Counted from the stretch's first letter, positions 44,056-52,112 are shown. The stretch: 55,163 nucleotides of DNA from Muribaculaceae bacterium (GCA_016292745.1 JAEDFO010000009.1:1-55163), one strand, 5' to 3'. Numbers and translations are program-made. Notes: generated from the sequence alone by a model not told the origin.

Positions 44056-44301
44056 ATGGAACGTAAAGAGATTGAAGAAAAAGTACGCGAATTCCTTATC
44101 GATGAATTTGAAATCGACGAGACCAAAATCAGCCCGGACGCCCGTCTGAAGGAGGACATCGGTATCGACAGCCTTGACTATGTCGATATTGTTGTTATCG
44201 TTTCGAAGGTGTTCGGATTCAAGATTCAGGCCGGCGACCTCACCGACGTGAAGACTTTTAGCCAATTCTGCGACTATATCGAACAGAAACTTAATAATTA
44301 A
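44056..44301 (+). CDS. Acyl carrier protein
   Basis: The 81-residue acidic protein has the four-helix ACP pattern and the phosphopantetheine site in GIDSLD (Ser39). The KEDIGIDSLDYVDIVV context is typical of specialised ACPs in polyene clusters rather than of AcpP (DSLDTVELVMALE). It would carry the growing chain for the condensing, reducing and dehydrating enzymes of this operon. A phosphopantetheinyl transferase is not encoded here and must act in trans. Confidence 0.93.
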   Translation: MERKEIEEKVREFLIDEFEIDETKISPDARLKEDIGIDSLDYVDIVVIVSKVFGFKIQAGDLTDVKTFSQFCDYIEQKLNN

Positions 44302-44305
44302 TCGA

Positions 44306-45190
44306 ATGCCCGGGCAACAGTGGAAAGGCAATACCTACGGCAATGGCTGGATGCACCGTTGGCTGGTGAAGATGCTCCGCATTATAGATGTGAGAATCCT
44401 CTATGCCTTCGTGTCAATCTTTGTCATTCCGGTGGTGCTTGTGGTTAACTCGGCGAGCCGCTCTACTATCTACCGCTATTTCCGTAGCCGTCATCATCGT
44501 GGTAGGCTGGCTTCGGCATGGCTAACATATTGCAACCATTGCATGATGGGGCAGATGGTAATTGACCGCTTTGCCATGTATGCCGGCCGACGATTCAAGG
44601 TCGATGTAGAGGGTTACGACCATTTTCTTTCTCTTGCCGGAAAACCTGACGGATTCGTTCAGCTAAGCGCTCACATAGGTAACTATGAGATAGCAGGTTA
44701 CACACTTGTGGCCGAGCGCAAGGCGTTCAATGCCCTGGTGTTTGCTGGCGAGAAAGCCACAGTGATGGAAAACCGCAACCGGATGTTTGCCCACACCAAC
44801 ATACGCATGATTCCCATCATGCCCGACATGAGCCACCTGTTTGCCATCGATGCTGCTCTTGCCAACGGCGAAACGGTGAGCATCCCAGCCGACCGGGTAA
44901 ATGGCTCGCCCCGTACAGTTGTCCACTCGTTGCTTGGTGCCGATGCCAAGTTTCCTCTGGGACCTTTCCGCATAGTTGCGGCCCGTTCGCTCGATGTGCT
45001 GGCAGTAAATGTAATGAAAACCGGGCTCCGCAACTACACCATCTTCGTTGAGCCGCTGCACTACGACAAAGACGCAACATCGACCGTAAAGACAGCACAG
45101 ATTGCCGATGCATATGTGGCGGCGCTTGAGGACAAGATACGGCGTTTCCCAACACAATGGTTTAATTATTTCGACTTCTGGCAACAATGA
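44306..45190 (+). CDS. LpxL/HtrB-like lipid acyltransferase
   Basis: The 294-residue protein resembles lipid A late acyltransferases: one N-terminal membrane helix (about 30-48, ILYAFVSIFVIPVVLVV) and a cytoplasmic-face catalytic domain with the HX4E motif, His123 to Glu128 in SAHIGNYE. IPADRVNGS and FPLGPFRIVA follow. Members of this family transfer acyl chains from ACP to a lipid acceptor. In aryl-polyene loci such an enzyme is believed to attach the polyene to a membrane lipid. It begins 4 bp after the acp stop, and its stop overlaps the dehydratase start by 4 bp. Confidence 0.87.
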   Translation: MPGQQWKGNTYGNGWMHRWLVKMLRIIDVRILYAFVSIFVIPVVLVVNSASRSTIYRYFRSRHHRGRLASAWLTYCNHCMMGQMVIDRFAMYAGRRFKVDVEGYDHFLSLAGKPDGFVQLSAHIGNYEIAGYTLVAERKAFNALVFAGEKATVMENRNRMFAHTNIRMIPIMPDMSHLFAIDAALANGETVSIPADRVNGSPRTVVHSLLGADAKFPLGPFRIVAARSLDVLAVNVMKTGLRNYTIFVEPLHYDKDATSTVKTAQIADAYVAALEDKIRRFPTQWFNYFDFWQQ

Positions 45191-45651
45191 ATACATCAGC
45201 TCCAACCGACGATTTTGTGCGCGAAATTGACATTCACACGCTCCTGCCGCAACAGGAACCGATGGTGATGATAGGACAACTTATGCATTTCGATATGCAG
45301 CGCACCGTTGCACGCACCACCATAGCGCATGACAACATATTCGTTGATGCCAATGGCCGTTTTTCGCCATCGGGCATTATTGAGAACATTGCACAGACCT
45401 GTGCTGCCCGCATAGGATACATCAACCGATACATCAACCATCGCGGAATACAGATAGGATTCATCGGCAGCATCAGCCACCTTTCGATTTCCGAACTCCC
45501 TGCTGCCGGACAAACCATTGTAACCACTGTAGATATCGGTGAGGAGATTTTCGGGATGATTCTTGCTCATGCCACCGTTGTTGCAGATGAACAGGTGATT
45601 GCCGAAACCGACATTAAAATTGCTGTAAGAGATGAAGAAGTTAACAGTTAG
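45187..45651 (+). CDS. Hotdog-fold 3-hydroxyacyl-ACP dehydratase (ApeP-like)
   Basis: The 154-residue protein has a FabZ/ApeP-type hotdog fold: HTLLPQQEPMVMIGQL near the N-terminus and the central helix PSGIIENIAQTCAA with the expected catalytic Glu66. The His of the FabZ motif GHFPG is absent; the equivalent stretch reads FVDANGRFSP, which is the situation I recall for polyene-type dehydratases. Activity may depend on another residue or a partner subunit. It overlaps the acyltransferase gene by 4 bp and the thioesterase gene by 20 bp, so translation is coupled. Confidence 0.82.
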   Translation: MNTSAPTDDFVREIDIHTLLPQQEPMVMIGQLMHFDMQRTVARTTIAHDNIFVDANGRFSPSGIIENIAQTCAARIGYINRYINHRGIQIGFIGSISHLSISELPAAGQTIVTTVDIGEEIFGMILAHATVVADEQVIAETDIKIAVRDEEVNS

Positions 45652-46051
45652 CAAAGAATTCGAAATACGTTTCTCGGAGGTCGACTCGATGAAAGTGGTG
45701 TGGCACGGCTCGTATCCTCTCTATTTCGAGGATGCCCGCGAATATTTCGGTCGCAAGACTGGACTTGGCTATGCTGAGTTCATTGCCAATGGGGTGTATG
45801 CACCAATTGTAGAACTCAACATCAAATACCATCGGCCGTTGCTCTATGGCATGAAACCGCGTATCGACATTACATATATCCCCACAGAATCTGCTAAGAT
45901 TGTATTTGAATATGCCATTGTCGATACTGCCAATGGCGAGTTGATGGCATCGGCTCGCAGTATGCAGGTGTTCACCGACACTGATTACCAACTTTTGCTC
46001 GACAATCCAGAGTTTTACCGTATCTGGAAGCAGGAACACCAGGTGTTATAA
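45632..46051 (+). CDS. Hotdog-fold acyl thioesterase (4HBT/YbgC-like)
   Basis: The 139-residue protein has the 4-hydroxybenzoyl-CoA thioesterase signature RFSEVDSMKVVWHGSYPLYF, including Asp18, and a typical hotdog helix YFEDAREYFGRKTG. Such enzymes release acyl chains from CoA or ACP. In this operon it could off-load or proofread the ACP-bound chain. It overlaps the dehydratase gene by 20 bp in another frame and is followed after 2 bp by KS2. Confidence 0.85.
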   Translation: MKKLTVSKEFEIRFSEVDSMKVVWHGSYPLYFEDAREYFGRKTGLGYAEFIANGVYAPIVELNIKYHRPLLYGMKPRIDITYIPTESAKIVFEYAIVDTANGELMASARSMQVFTDTDYQLLLDNPEFYRIWKQEHQVL

Positions 46052-46053
46052 AC

Positions 46054-47748
46054 ATGCAGATTCTCGCAACCAACATAACATCGCCGCTGGGAGCAACCAC
46101 AGCCGAAAACTATGCCGCTGTGAGCAGTGGCTTGTCGGCCATTGCCTGCCACAACCATAGGTTCGGCATTCCGGAGCCGTTTGTGGCCTCGTTGTTCACC
46201 GACGAGCAGAATGCAGCCATGGCAATCGATGGATTGTCGCGATTTGAGGCGTTGGTTGTACGCTCCGCTGCCGAGGCGCTGTCGCACACTTCGATAAATG
46301 TGTCATCGGAGCGCACTGTATTGATTCTTAGCACAACAAAAGGAAATATTGAGGACCTTGAGCGTCACTCGTTGCCGTTGCGCCTGTCGCCTGTTGAAGC
46401 CGCACAGACCATTGCCCGGCATCTTGGTGTCAGCACTACTCCGATAGTGGTTAGCGATGCCTGCATTTCGGGCGTAGCAGCTCAGGTTACGGCTTTGCGG
46501 CTCATCGACAGCGGCGAATACGACCATGCGATAGTGTGTGGCGCCGATTGCCAGTGCCGATTCATCGTTTCGGGCTTTCAGTCGCTTAAGGCAGTGTCGC
46601 CCGAGCCATGTCGGCCTTTCGACATCGAGCGCCTTGGGCTTAATCTCGGCGAAGCAGCTGCCACTATAGTGTTTGGCCGCTCCGACGATTCTGCCGATTC
46701 GTGGCATATTATTTCTGGAGCCATACGTAACGATGCTTTTCACATCAGCAGCCCGTCGCCAAAGGGTATAGGCTCGCTGATGGCGCTTCAGGCTGTTGCG
46801 CATACAGGGCAAAAGCTTGCCACGGTAAGCGTTCACGGTACGGCAACGATGTATAACGACCAGATGGAGTCGAAAGCCATTTCTCAAGCCGGGCTTTCTG
46901 ATGTGCCGATTACTGCTCTAAAGGGCTATTTCGGCCACACTATGGGCGCTGCCGGCATACTCGAAACCATTGTCACTGCCACAGCCCTTGCTGATGGTGT
47001 GGTGCTTCCGATAAAGGGATTTACCGAACCGGGTGTGAGCGGTAGCATGAATCTGTCGTCATCGAAACGATGTGCCGAGGGGTATGGATTTGTGAAACTT
47101 ATGTCGGGCTTCGGTGGTTGTAACGGTGCCGTGGCTCTTGATTATGGCCGTCGGAAAGTCACTCTGTCGGTGCCCTCGAAATATCGCCTGACACATTCCG
47201 TGCTGTTGAAGCCCGATGGGGTGGATATTGATGGCGAGCGGCTCGACACTACTGCTTCAGGGGCTGAGCTGCTAACCGAAATCTATAAAAGCCACATAGG
47301 CAATTACCCTAAATATTATAAGATGGACCGCCTTGCCCGTCTTGCTTTCGTGGCTGCTCAATTGCTTATTGCTGCCGATTCTGAATATGAGATTTCATAT
47401 CCGGCCGACACTGCCGTGGTGATGTTCAACCGTTCATCGTCGGTAGTGGCCGACAACAATTACTATGCAACCATCGCCGACGCCGATAATTATTTCCCGA
47501 GTCCGTCGGAATTTGTCTATACCTTGCCAAACATCGCGCTTGGCGAGATTGCCATCTACAATCATTTCAACGGAGAGACATCGCTGTTTATATTACCTGA
47601 CAATTGCCAAGAACTCCGTTCGACACTTATAAAATCGGCATTCGCCGACCCCGACACACAGCGTGTGATTGCTGGAACCGTAAATTTCGATTCCGACAGC
47701 AGTTTCGTGGCTGATATTGCCACATATCATCGAGTTATAGTTTCTTGA
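46054..47748 (+). CDS. Beta-ketoacyl synthase (KS2) fused to an extra thiolase-like domain
   Basis: Residues 1-365 form a condensing enzyme with an intact active site: Cys137 in VVSDACISG, His261 in SVHGTATM, Lys290 and His295 in LKGYFGHTMG. Residues about 375-564 are an extra domain not found in FabF. The segment MFNRSSSVVADNNY, then YFPSPSEFVYTLPNIALGEIA, resembles the short '3-oxoacyl-ACP synthase-like' proteins that, as I recall, are usually separate genes in Bacteroidetes polyene clusters. It lacks an obvious Cys-His-His set, so it may be a structural partner like a chain-length factor. The 564-residue length is about 150 beyond a normal KS. Its 3' end overlaps the convergent acetyltransferase gene by 14 bp. 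Confidence 0.87.
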   Translation: MQILATNITSPLGATTAENYAAVSSGLSAIACHNHRFGIPEPFVASLFTDEQNAAMAIDGLSRFEALVVRSAAEALSHTSINVSSERTVLILSTTKGNIEDLERHSLPLRLSPVEAAQTIARHLGVSTTPIVVSDACISGVAAQVTALRLIDSGEYDHAIVCGADCQCRFIVSGFQSLKAVSPEPCRPFDIERLGLNLGEAAATIVFGRSDDSADSWHIISGAIRNDAFHISSPSPKGIGSLMALQAVAHTGQKLATVSVHGTATMYNDQMESKAISQAGLSDVPITALKGYFGHTMGAAGILETIVTATALADGVVLPIKGFTEPGVSGSMNLSSSKRCAEGYGFVKLMSGFGGCNGAVALDYGRRKVTLSVPSKYRLTHSVLLKPDGVDIDGERLDTTASGAELLTEIYKSHIGNYPKYYKMDRLARLAFVAAQLLIAADSEYEISYPADTAVVMFNRSSSVVADNNYYATIADADNYFPSPSEFVYTLPNIALGEIAIYNHFNGETSLFILPDNCQELRSTLIKSAFADPDTQRVIAGTVNFDSDSSFVADIATYHRVIVS

Positions 47749-48331
47749 CTGGACGGCAGGGATTGCCCACTGCCACGGTGCCTGCCGGAATGTCGCTAAC
47801 TACCACCGAACCGGCCCCGATGGTGCATCCGTCGCCAATGGTTACTCCCGGCAGAATGGTGCAGTTGCCGCCAATCCACACATTGTTGCCCACGGTAATC
47901 GGTTTGGCCCATTGCACCATAGCGTTGCGGGCCTCAATATCGGTAGGGTGGCATGGTGTGTAGAATCCGCAGCCAGGCCCGATAAACACGTTGTCGCCAA
48001 AACTTACTGGTGCCTCATCAAGGATGGTAAGCCCGAAATTGGCGAAGAAATTGTTGCCAACGGAAATGTTGATGCCGTAGTCGCAATAGAAAGGCTGATT
48101 GACGCGCGGATTATCGCCGCAATGCCCCAACAAGTTGCGCAGAGCGGCTTCCTTTGCGGCATAGTCGACAGGTGAGATGGCGTTGAATGCGGCTACGCGG
48201 GTCTTCACTGCGTTGAGCAATGCTATGATGTTCGCCTCTACAGCATCATAAACCTCGCCCGATAGCATTTTATGCCATTCGGGCGAAGTGATGGCCGCCT
48301 GTATCAGACGGCCCATTTCGTTATCGTTCAT
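47735..48331 (-). CDS. Sugar O-acetyltransferase (Maa/NodL type)
   Basis: The 198-residue protein has the N-terminal Mac domain (about 10-65: MLSGEVYDA, ALLNAVKTRVAAFNAI) and a left-handed beta-helix of hexapeptide repeats. FYCDYGINISVGNNFFANFG and the catalytic-His region YTPCHPTD are present, and VGNNVWIGGNCTILPGV closes the helix. Family members move acetyl from acetyl-CoA to maltose, galactosides or similar sugars. It lies 9 bp downstream of the GH123-like gene on the same strand, so both probably form an operon for a sugar-related task. It converges on KS2 with a 14-bp overlap of coding ends. Confidence 0.9.
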   Translation of the reverse strand: MNDNEMGRLIQAAITSPEWHKMLSGEVYDAVEANIIALLNAVKTRVAAFNAISPVDYAAKEAALRNLLGHCGDNPRVNQPFYCDYGINISVGNNFFANFGLTILDEAPVSFGDNVFIGPGCGFYTPCHPTDIEARNAMVQWAKPITVGNNVWIGGNCTILPGVTIGDGCTIGAGSVVVSDIPAGTVAVGNPCRPVKKL

Positions 48332-48340
48332 ATATCTTTT

Positions 48341-50071
48341 TTATTCAAGTGAGCGAAGCAATGTGCGCGATTCATCGACAAGCTGGTCGAAGCCAAATCC
48401 TTCAGCTATTACTGTTGGAGTGAATTTCTCCAATTGGCTTTCAAGACGTTCGAGTTTTTTGCCTTTGAGTTCACCACGGAGAATGGCAATCTTCTCATAG
48501 TCCTGAATGCCTTCAACCAGGCGCTTGAAGCGAATGCTTGAGCCTCCGGGGTAGGTGATAGCGCAGTCGCCGGCCGCCCATGTGCGGAAACGGCTGTCTT
48601 GCCATGCATTCTTCACCCAGCTGTTGTAGGCCCAACGCAGATAGCCACTGTATCCGGCAGCAGCTGCGTGCCAGCCGAGGAATGTGCTTTCCGAAGGAGC
48701 AGAGAATGTGAAAGTGTTGGGAAATTCAGGAACACAGCAAGTATAGAATGTAATCTTATTGCCTTTGGCCAGATGGTTGCTGAGTTGTTCGCCTTCAAGC
48801 AATGGCTGGTTATATAGGAAACTGATGTCGTACATGCGTTCCGACACTTCAGGGCCGTAGTAGTTGATGGCACCTTCGATGAGCCAGTGATTGTCGCTCT
48901 TATAGATTATTTCGTAAGCCGGTTCAAGCAGATTTTTCGGACGTTCGTCCATTGCTATGCAGGTGATGTCGAACCAACCTTTTGACTTCAGATGGGCTGC
49001 AAAATCGGTGAGCATTGGCAGCAGATACTCCTCATATTCTTTCGAACCTGGTTCCAAACGTTTTTGGATGGTGCAGTTGCGTGCTTCGTCGAAATATTCG
49101 AAAGTGAGATGCCAAGGGAGAATGGTGTAGCAGTCGATTTGCTTGGTGATGCCGCAACTCATCATGAATTCAATCCAGCGGTCAAACACACGATAGTCGT
49201 AGCTCCACTTGCCGTCGATGCTCTTGTGTTTGCCAATCATACTTTCAAACGGGTCTTCGGTTTGTGAGTTCCAAGGGTGCTGGATAATGCTTGCGGTAAT
49301 CACTTTCTGGCCGGCATTGGCAAGCTCTTCCATCAGCGGGCGCATGAGGTCGAAGTGCTCCTTGCTCCAGAGCGGAACATCGAAGAAACGAGCTACAGCA
49401 TAGGGATTCTGCCATAGGTCGAGGTGGAATTTCCAGTCGGCAGGCTTCGGGAGCTGGCGCTTGCCCACTGTGAGCGAAAGCGGCAATGTCATTTCTGTGC
49501 CGTCGACTGTGGCTGTCAGTGTGCCGCGGTACTTTCCCGGGGTGGCATCGGCAGGTATGTTGATTTCAATCCACAGTGGGCGCAGAGTTTGTGGCGCAGC
49601 TTTCAGTGTGGCTTGTGGCGACAGACGGTCGGCCACAAGAACTGAGTCGAAAGATGCTGTCATATGATTCCCGTGGTCTTCTTTGCCGTGTATGTTGCGG
49701 AAAGAGTCGCTCATGATGTAGCGCACGAAATAACGGTTGATGGCCGATGCTGCAATGGTGGCCTTTCCGCAGCGCAGGTCGCTGACTGAGAAACTGATGG
49801 TGCCGCCTTTCGGAGCCATTACCACAGCCTGGGCGTTAACGCGTTCACCACGCCATCCGTAAAGGTTCAGAGTCTTGCTGGTGGCCGGCACTTCGTTGAG
49901 TTTATAGCGATGGTCGGTGCTTCCCCAACCGATCGACGGTGCAGTCACTTGGCTCCAGGCTTCAAGAGAAGCCGGATGTGGGTCGGGCAATTCAAAGTCA
50001 GCAGGTGCTGAGGCGCTCAGGGCCATAGATGTGAGCAGTACTACCGATGCAATCAGAAAGTTTCTTTTCAT
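48341..50071 (-). CDS. Exported GH123/DUF4091-like glycosidase
   Basis: The 576-residue protein has a signal peptide (1-20). An N-terminal beta-sandwich (about 30-210, RGERVNAQAVVMAPKGG, IEINIPADATPGKYRGTL) precedes a TIM-barrel-type DUF4091 region (about 220-570). An adjacent acidic pair, Asp375-Glu376 in AMDERP, sits where GH123 N-acetyl-beta-galactosaminidases carry their catalytic Asp-Glu pair. GH123 action on glycosphingolipid or glycan GalNAc is a reasonable guess, but the subfamily is uncertain. It heads a two-gene operon with the acetyltransferase. A minus-strand TATATTTG (50192-50199) could be its -7. Confidence 0.82.
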   Translation of the reverse strand: MKRNFLIASVVLLTSMALSASAPADFELPDPHPASLEAWSQVTAPSIGWGSTDHRYKLNEVPATSKTLNLYGWRGERVNAQAVVMAPKGGTISFSVSDLRCGKATIAASAINRYFVRYIMSDSFRNIHGKEDHGNHMTASFDSVLVADRLSPQATLKAAPQTLRPLWIEINIPADATPGKYRGTLTATVDGTEMTLPLSLTVGKRQLPKPADWKFHLDLWQNPYAVARFFDVPLWSKEHFDLMRPLMEELANAGQKVITASIIQHPWNSQTEDPFESMIGKHKSIDGKWSYDYRVFDRWIEFMMSCGITKQIDCYTILPWHLTFEYFDEARNCTIQKRLEPGSKEYEEYLLPMLTDFAAHLKSKGWFDITCIAMDERPKNLLEPAYEIIYKSDNHWLIEGAINYYGPEVSERMYDISFLYNQPLLEGEQLSNHLAKGNKITFYTCCVPEFPNTFTFSAPSESTFLGWHAAAAGYSGYLRWAYNSWVKNAWQDSRFRTWAAGDCAITYPGGSSIRFKRLVEGIQDYEKIAILRGELKGKKLERLESQLEKFTPTVIAEGFGFDQLVDESRTLLRSLE

Positions 50072-50191
50072 GATAATATGTTGTCTTTATATTTGGTTAT
50101 TGATAAAATAATAGGGTACAATGCCTTGGTGTGAGTTGGTGGAGGCTGGCAACTATTATATCCAGCGACATTGTCGATAAAAACACTGTTA

Positions 50192-50199
50192 CAAATATA
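50192..50199 (-). promoter_or_regulatory. Possible -7 element of the GH123-like operon
   Basis: On the minus strand this reads TATATTTG, a consensus -7, about 120 bp before the start codon. No TTG is seen at -33. The remaining sequence up to the rhodanese gene is AT-rich without other features. Confidence 0.45.
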
Positions 50200-50262
50200 C
50201 CTATTTTTGTCGACACTTCGACCTCTTTGCACTATCTTTACCGAAAATTAGCAATACAAGAT

Positions 50263-50655
50263 ATGAAGAATCTATTTCTGATGCTGCTGTCGGCGCTTGG
50301 CTTTTGCACCGCATGCAGTGCCTCTGACGGCTCGAAGGTTGAGGTGCTTGAGCCTAAGGTGTTCATTGAAATGGCCAATTCCGACACCACGGCGGTGATT
50401 CTCGATGTGCGCCGTCCCGACGAGTTTGCCGATGGACATCTCGCGGAGGCCGTGAACCTTGATTGGCTCAACGAGGATGTTTTTGCCAAAGGAATGTCGA
50501 GACTCGACAAAAGTCGCACCTACTATATCTATTGCCGCAGCGGGCGTCGTAGCAATGCTGCTGCCGTGAAGATGCAGGCCGAAGGCTTCAAGGTGTTCGA
50601 CATGAAGGGCGGTTATCTCAAGTGGACCGAACAGGGCTTTCCCACAGTGCGCTGA
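50263..50655 (+). CDS. Rhodanese-domain lipoprotein
   Basis: The 130-residue protein has a short signal peptide with a lipobox-like ending FCTACSAS (Cys18) and a single rhodanese domain. The active-site loop is YCRSGRRSN with Cys91, preceded by ILDVRRPDEFADGH, both diagnostic. Family members transfer sulfane sulfur or sense thiols; an exported version would act in the periplasm. I start at ATG 50263 because the long upstream frame lacks a signal peptide and a TATCTTTA -7-like element (50233-50240) lies between the two starts. It heads a run of four small genes. Confidence 0.88.
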   Translation: MKNLFLMLLSALGFCTACSASDGSKVEVLEPKVFIEMANSDTTAVILDVRRPDEFADGHLAEAVNLDWLNEDVFAKGMSRLDKSRTYYIYCRSGRRSNAAAVKMQAEGFKVFDMKGGYLKWTEQGFPTVR

Positions 50656-50659
50656 TAGG

Positions 50660-50896
50660 ATGGCTTTTGAGGTCTACAATATGGAGGTGTGGCAGATGGA
50701 GGACGCAATCACCACGGTGGTTGATGCCAACGGCTTTGCTGTGTGGCGTCTGCATTTTGCCGATGGGTGCTTCGACCTCGAGCTCACCGAGCATCTCACC
50801 GACGATGCAGCCTCGATGCTTGCCGGACAGTTCCCGATTGCGGCCGATTATTGCGGCGAGGGTAACCGTGGCTCGGTGTTTGCTCTATCAATTTGA
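50660..50896 (+). CDS. Small acidic protein of unknown function
   Basis: The 78-residue frame begins 4 bp after the rhodanese stop and shares its codon style. It is acidic, has no membrane span or signal peptide, and contains NMEVWQMEDAITTVVDANG and LELTEHLTDDAASML. I do not recognise a family. The tight spacing to an expressed gene supports it as real. Confidence 0.6.
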   Translation: MAFEVYNMEVWQMEDAITTVVDANGFAVWRLHFADGCFDLELTEHLTDDAASMLAGQFPIAADYCGEGNRGSVFALSI

Positions 50897-50924
50897 TTAT
50901 TAACCATTATAAAACCCTAAAGCC

Positions 50925-51245
50925 ATGACAAAATGGTTAGTCATTGCCTTGGTGTGCTTTATCATATACAGGGTGATGAGTTATAAGGACCGGAAGGCAA
51001 AAAAGGCAGCGGCATTCCGCGATTTCGTGATGCGGATGTCGCGTCAGGGCCGTTTCGTCGATTCAAACTATAATTCGTTGACTGTGAATAGTGTGAATGG
51101 AATAGACGATGGCATAGATGGCATCGATGTGAGTCAGCTCAACGAAATCCTTGCCAACCGTTCGTATGTGCTGCGTTGGCACAACGATACTCTTTCGATT
51201 GAGCGCCGCCCGATAGATGTTGAAATAACTGAAATAAACGACTGA
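50925..51245 (+). CDS. Small membrane-anchored protein of unknown function
   Basis: The 106-residue frame begins with a single N-terminal membrane helix (about 3-18, KWLVIALVCFIIYRVM) and a basic patch (DRKAKKAAAF). A soluble segment with a GIDDGIDGID run follows, ending LRWHNDTLSIERRPIDVEI. No family is recognised. It lies 28 bp after the previous small gene and 4 bp before the next, in the same apparent operon. Confidence 0.62.
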   Translation: MTKWLVIALVCFIIYRVMSYKDRKAKKAAAFRDFVMRMSRQGRFVDSNYNSLTVNSVNGIDDGIDGIDVSQLNEILANRSYVLRWHNDTLSIERRPIDVEITEIND

Positions 51246-51249
51246 TACA

Positions 51250-51567
51250 ATGGTTGGAAATTATCGCGTGGTAACCCTGTGCGGAAGCACTCGCTTCAAA
51301 CAACAGTTCATCGAGGTGCAAAAAAGGCTCACTCTCGATGGTTGCATTGTCATTTCAGTTGGTCTTTTCGGCCACAGTGGCGACACCGAGGTGCTTGCCG
51401 ATGGCGTGAAGACGATGCTTGACGATATGCACAAACGCAAAATAGATATGGCCGATGGCATTTTCGTAATCAATGTGGGTGGTTACATAGGCTCATCCAC
51501 CCGTTCTGAGATTGAGTATGCCATTGCCCATGGCAAGACGGTTGACTATCTGGAGCCTATCCGCTGA
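51250..51567 (+). CDS. Nucleoside 2-deoxyribosyltransferase-like protein
   Basis: The 105-residue protein opens with VVTLCGSTRFKQQF, continues with a helix and IVISVGLFGHSGDTEV, and ends ADGIFVINVGGYIGSSTRSEIEYA. This Rossmann-like pattern (CGSxRF at the start, STRxEIEYA near the end) is that of nucleoside 2-deoxyribosyltransferase/DUF4406-type proteins. Its substrate is not known. Its 3' end overlaps the convergent GNAT gene by 22 bp. Confidence 0.75.
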   Translation: MVGNYRVVTLCGSTRFKQQFIEVQKRLTLDGCIVISVGLFGHSGDTEVLADGVKTMLDDMHKRKIDMADGIFVINVGGYIGSSTRSEIEYAIAHGKTVDYLEPIR

Positions 51568-52112
51568 ATCTCGAGGCGTAGCACACGGATGTTGTGCCCT
51601 TCGCCTTGGTAAAGGCTTGGGTCGACAACGGTTTCGCCTGTGGCTGTGAATCCGCACTTTTCCATCACTCGTCCCGAGGCTGGATTGTCCTCGAAATGGC
51701 CGCTGATGAGCGATGCTATTGAGGTGTGGCGCTTGATGTGGCTAATCATCATTCTCAGTGCAGATGTGCATAGTCCGCGGCCCCAATATTGCTTTCCTAT
51801 CCAGTAGCCCACCGTGGGTTCGTTAGGGCGTGCAGGAAGTGAGCAGTCGCACGATGGTCCATAGCCCATGGCTCCCACCAACTCGTCGGTGTCGCTAAGC
51901 ACAATGGCCCATGTGGTGGGGTTAGCGAACATGTTCACAATTATAAATAGGCTTTCCAGTTCGCTCTCGTGAGGACTCCATCCGGCACGGGGCCCCACGT
52001 CGGGGTCGCTGGCAAGTTCGTACAGCCGTTGTGAGTCGTTGGCACTCCAGGGTCTTAGGTATATTTCGGGTATAGTCGCATCTCTGATTACGGGTGCTTC
52101 GGTTTGTTTCAT
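51546..52112 (-). CDS. GNAT family N-acetyltransferase
   Basis: Starting at ATG 52112 gives 188 residues beginning MKQTEAPV; an extension upstream is rich in Arg and His and looks non-coding. The fold is that of RimJ/RimL-like acetyltransferases: IYLRPWSANDSQRLYEL, then LVGAMGYGP, the acetyl-CoA loop QYWGRGLCTSALRMM, and SGRVMEKCGFTATGE. The substrate is unknown. It converges on the deoxyribosyltransferase-like gene. Confidence 0.88.
   Translation of the reverse strand: MKQTEAPVIRDATIPEIYLRPWSANDSQRLYELASDPDVGPRAGWSPHESELESLFIIVNMFANPTTWAIVLSDTDELVGAMGYGPSCDCSLPARPNEPTVGYWIGKQYWGRGLCTSALRMMISHIKRHTSIASLISGHFEDNPASGRVMEKCGFTATGETVVDPSLYQGEGHNIRVLRLEIQRIGSR

Noticed and set aside
40964..47748. 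Complete aryl-polyene or flexirubin biosynthetic cluster
   Set aside because: No ammonia lyase, AMP ligase, LolA-like or MMPL gene is present within the bounded operon, so I report only a core-like operon.
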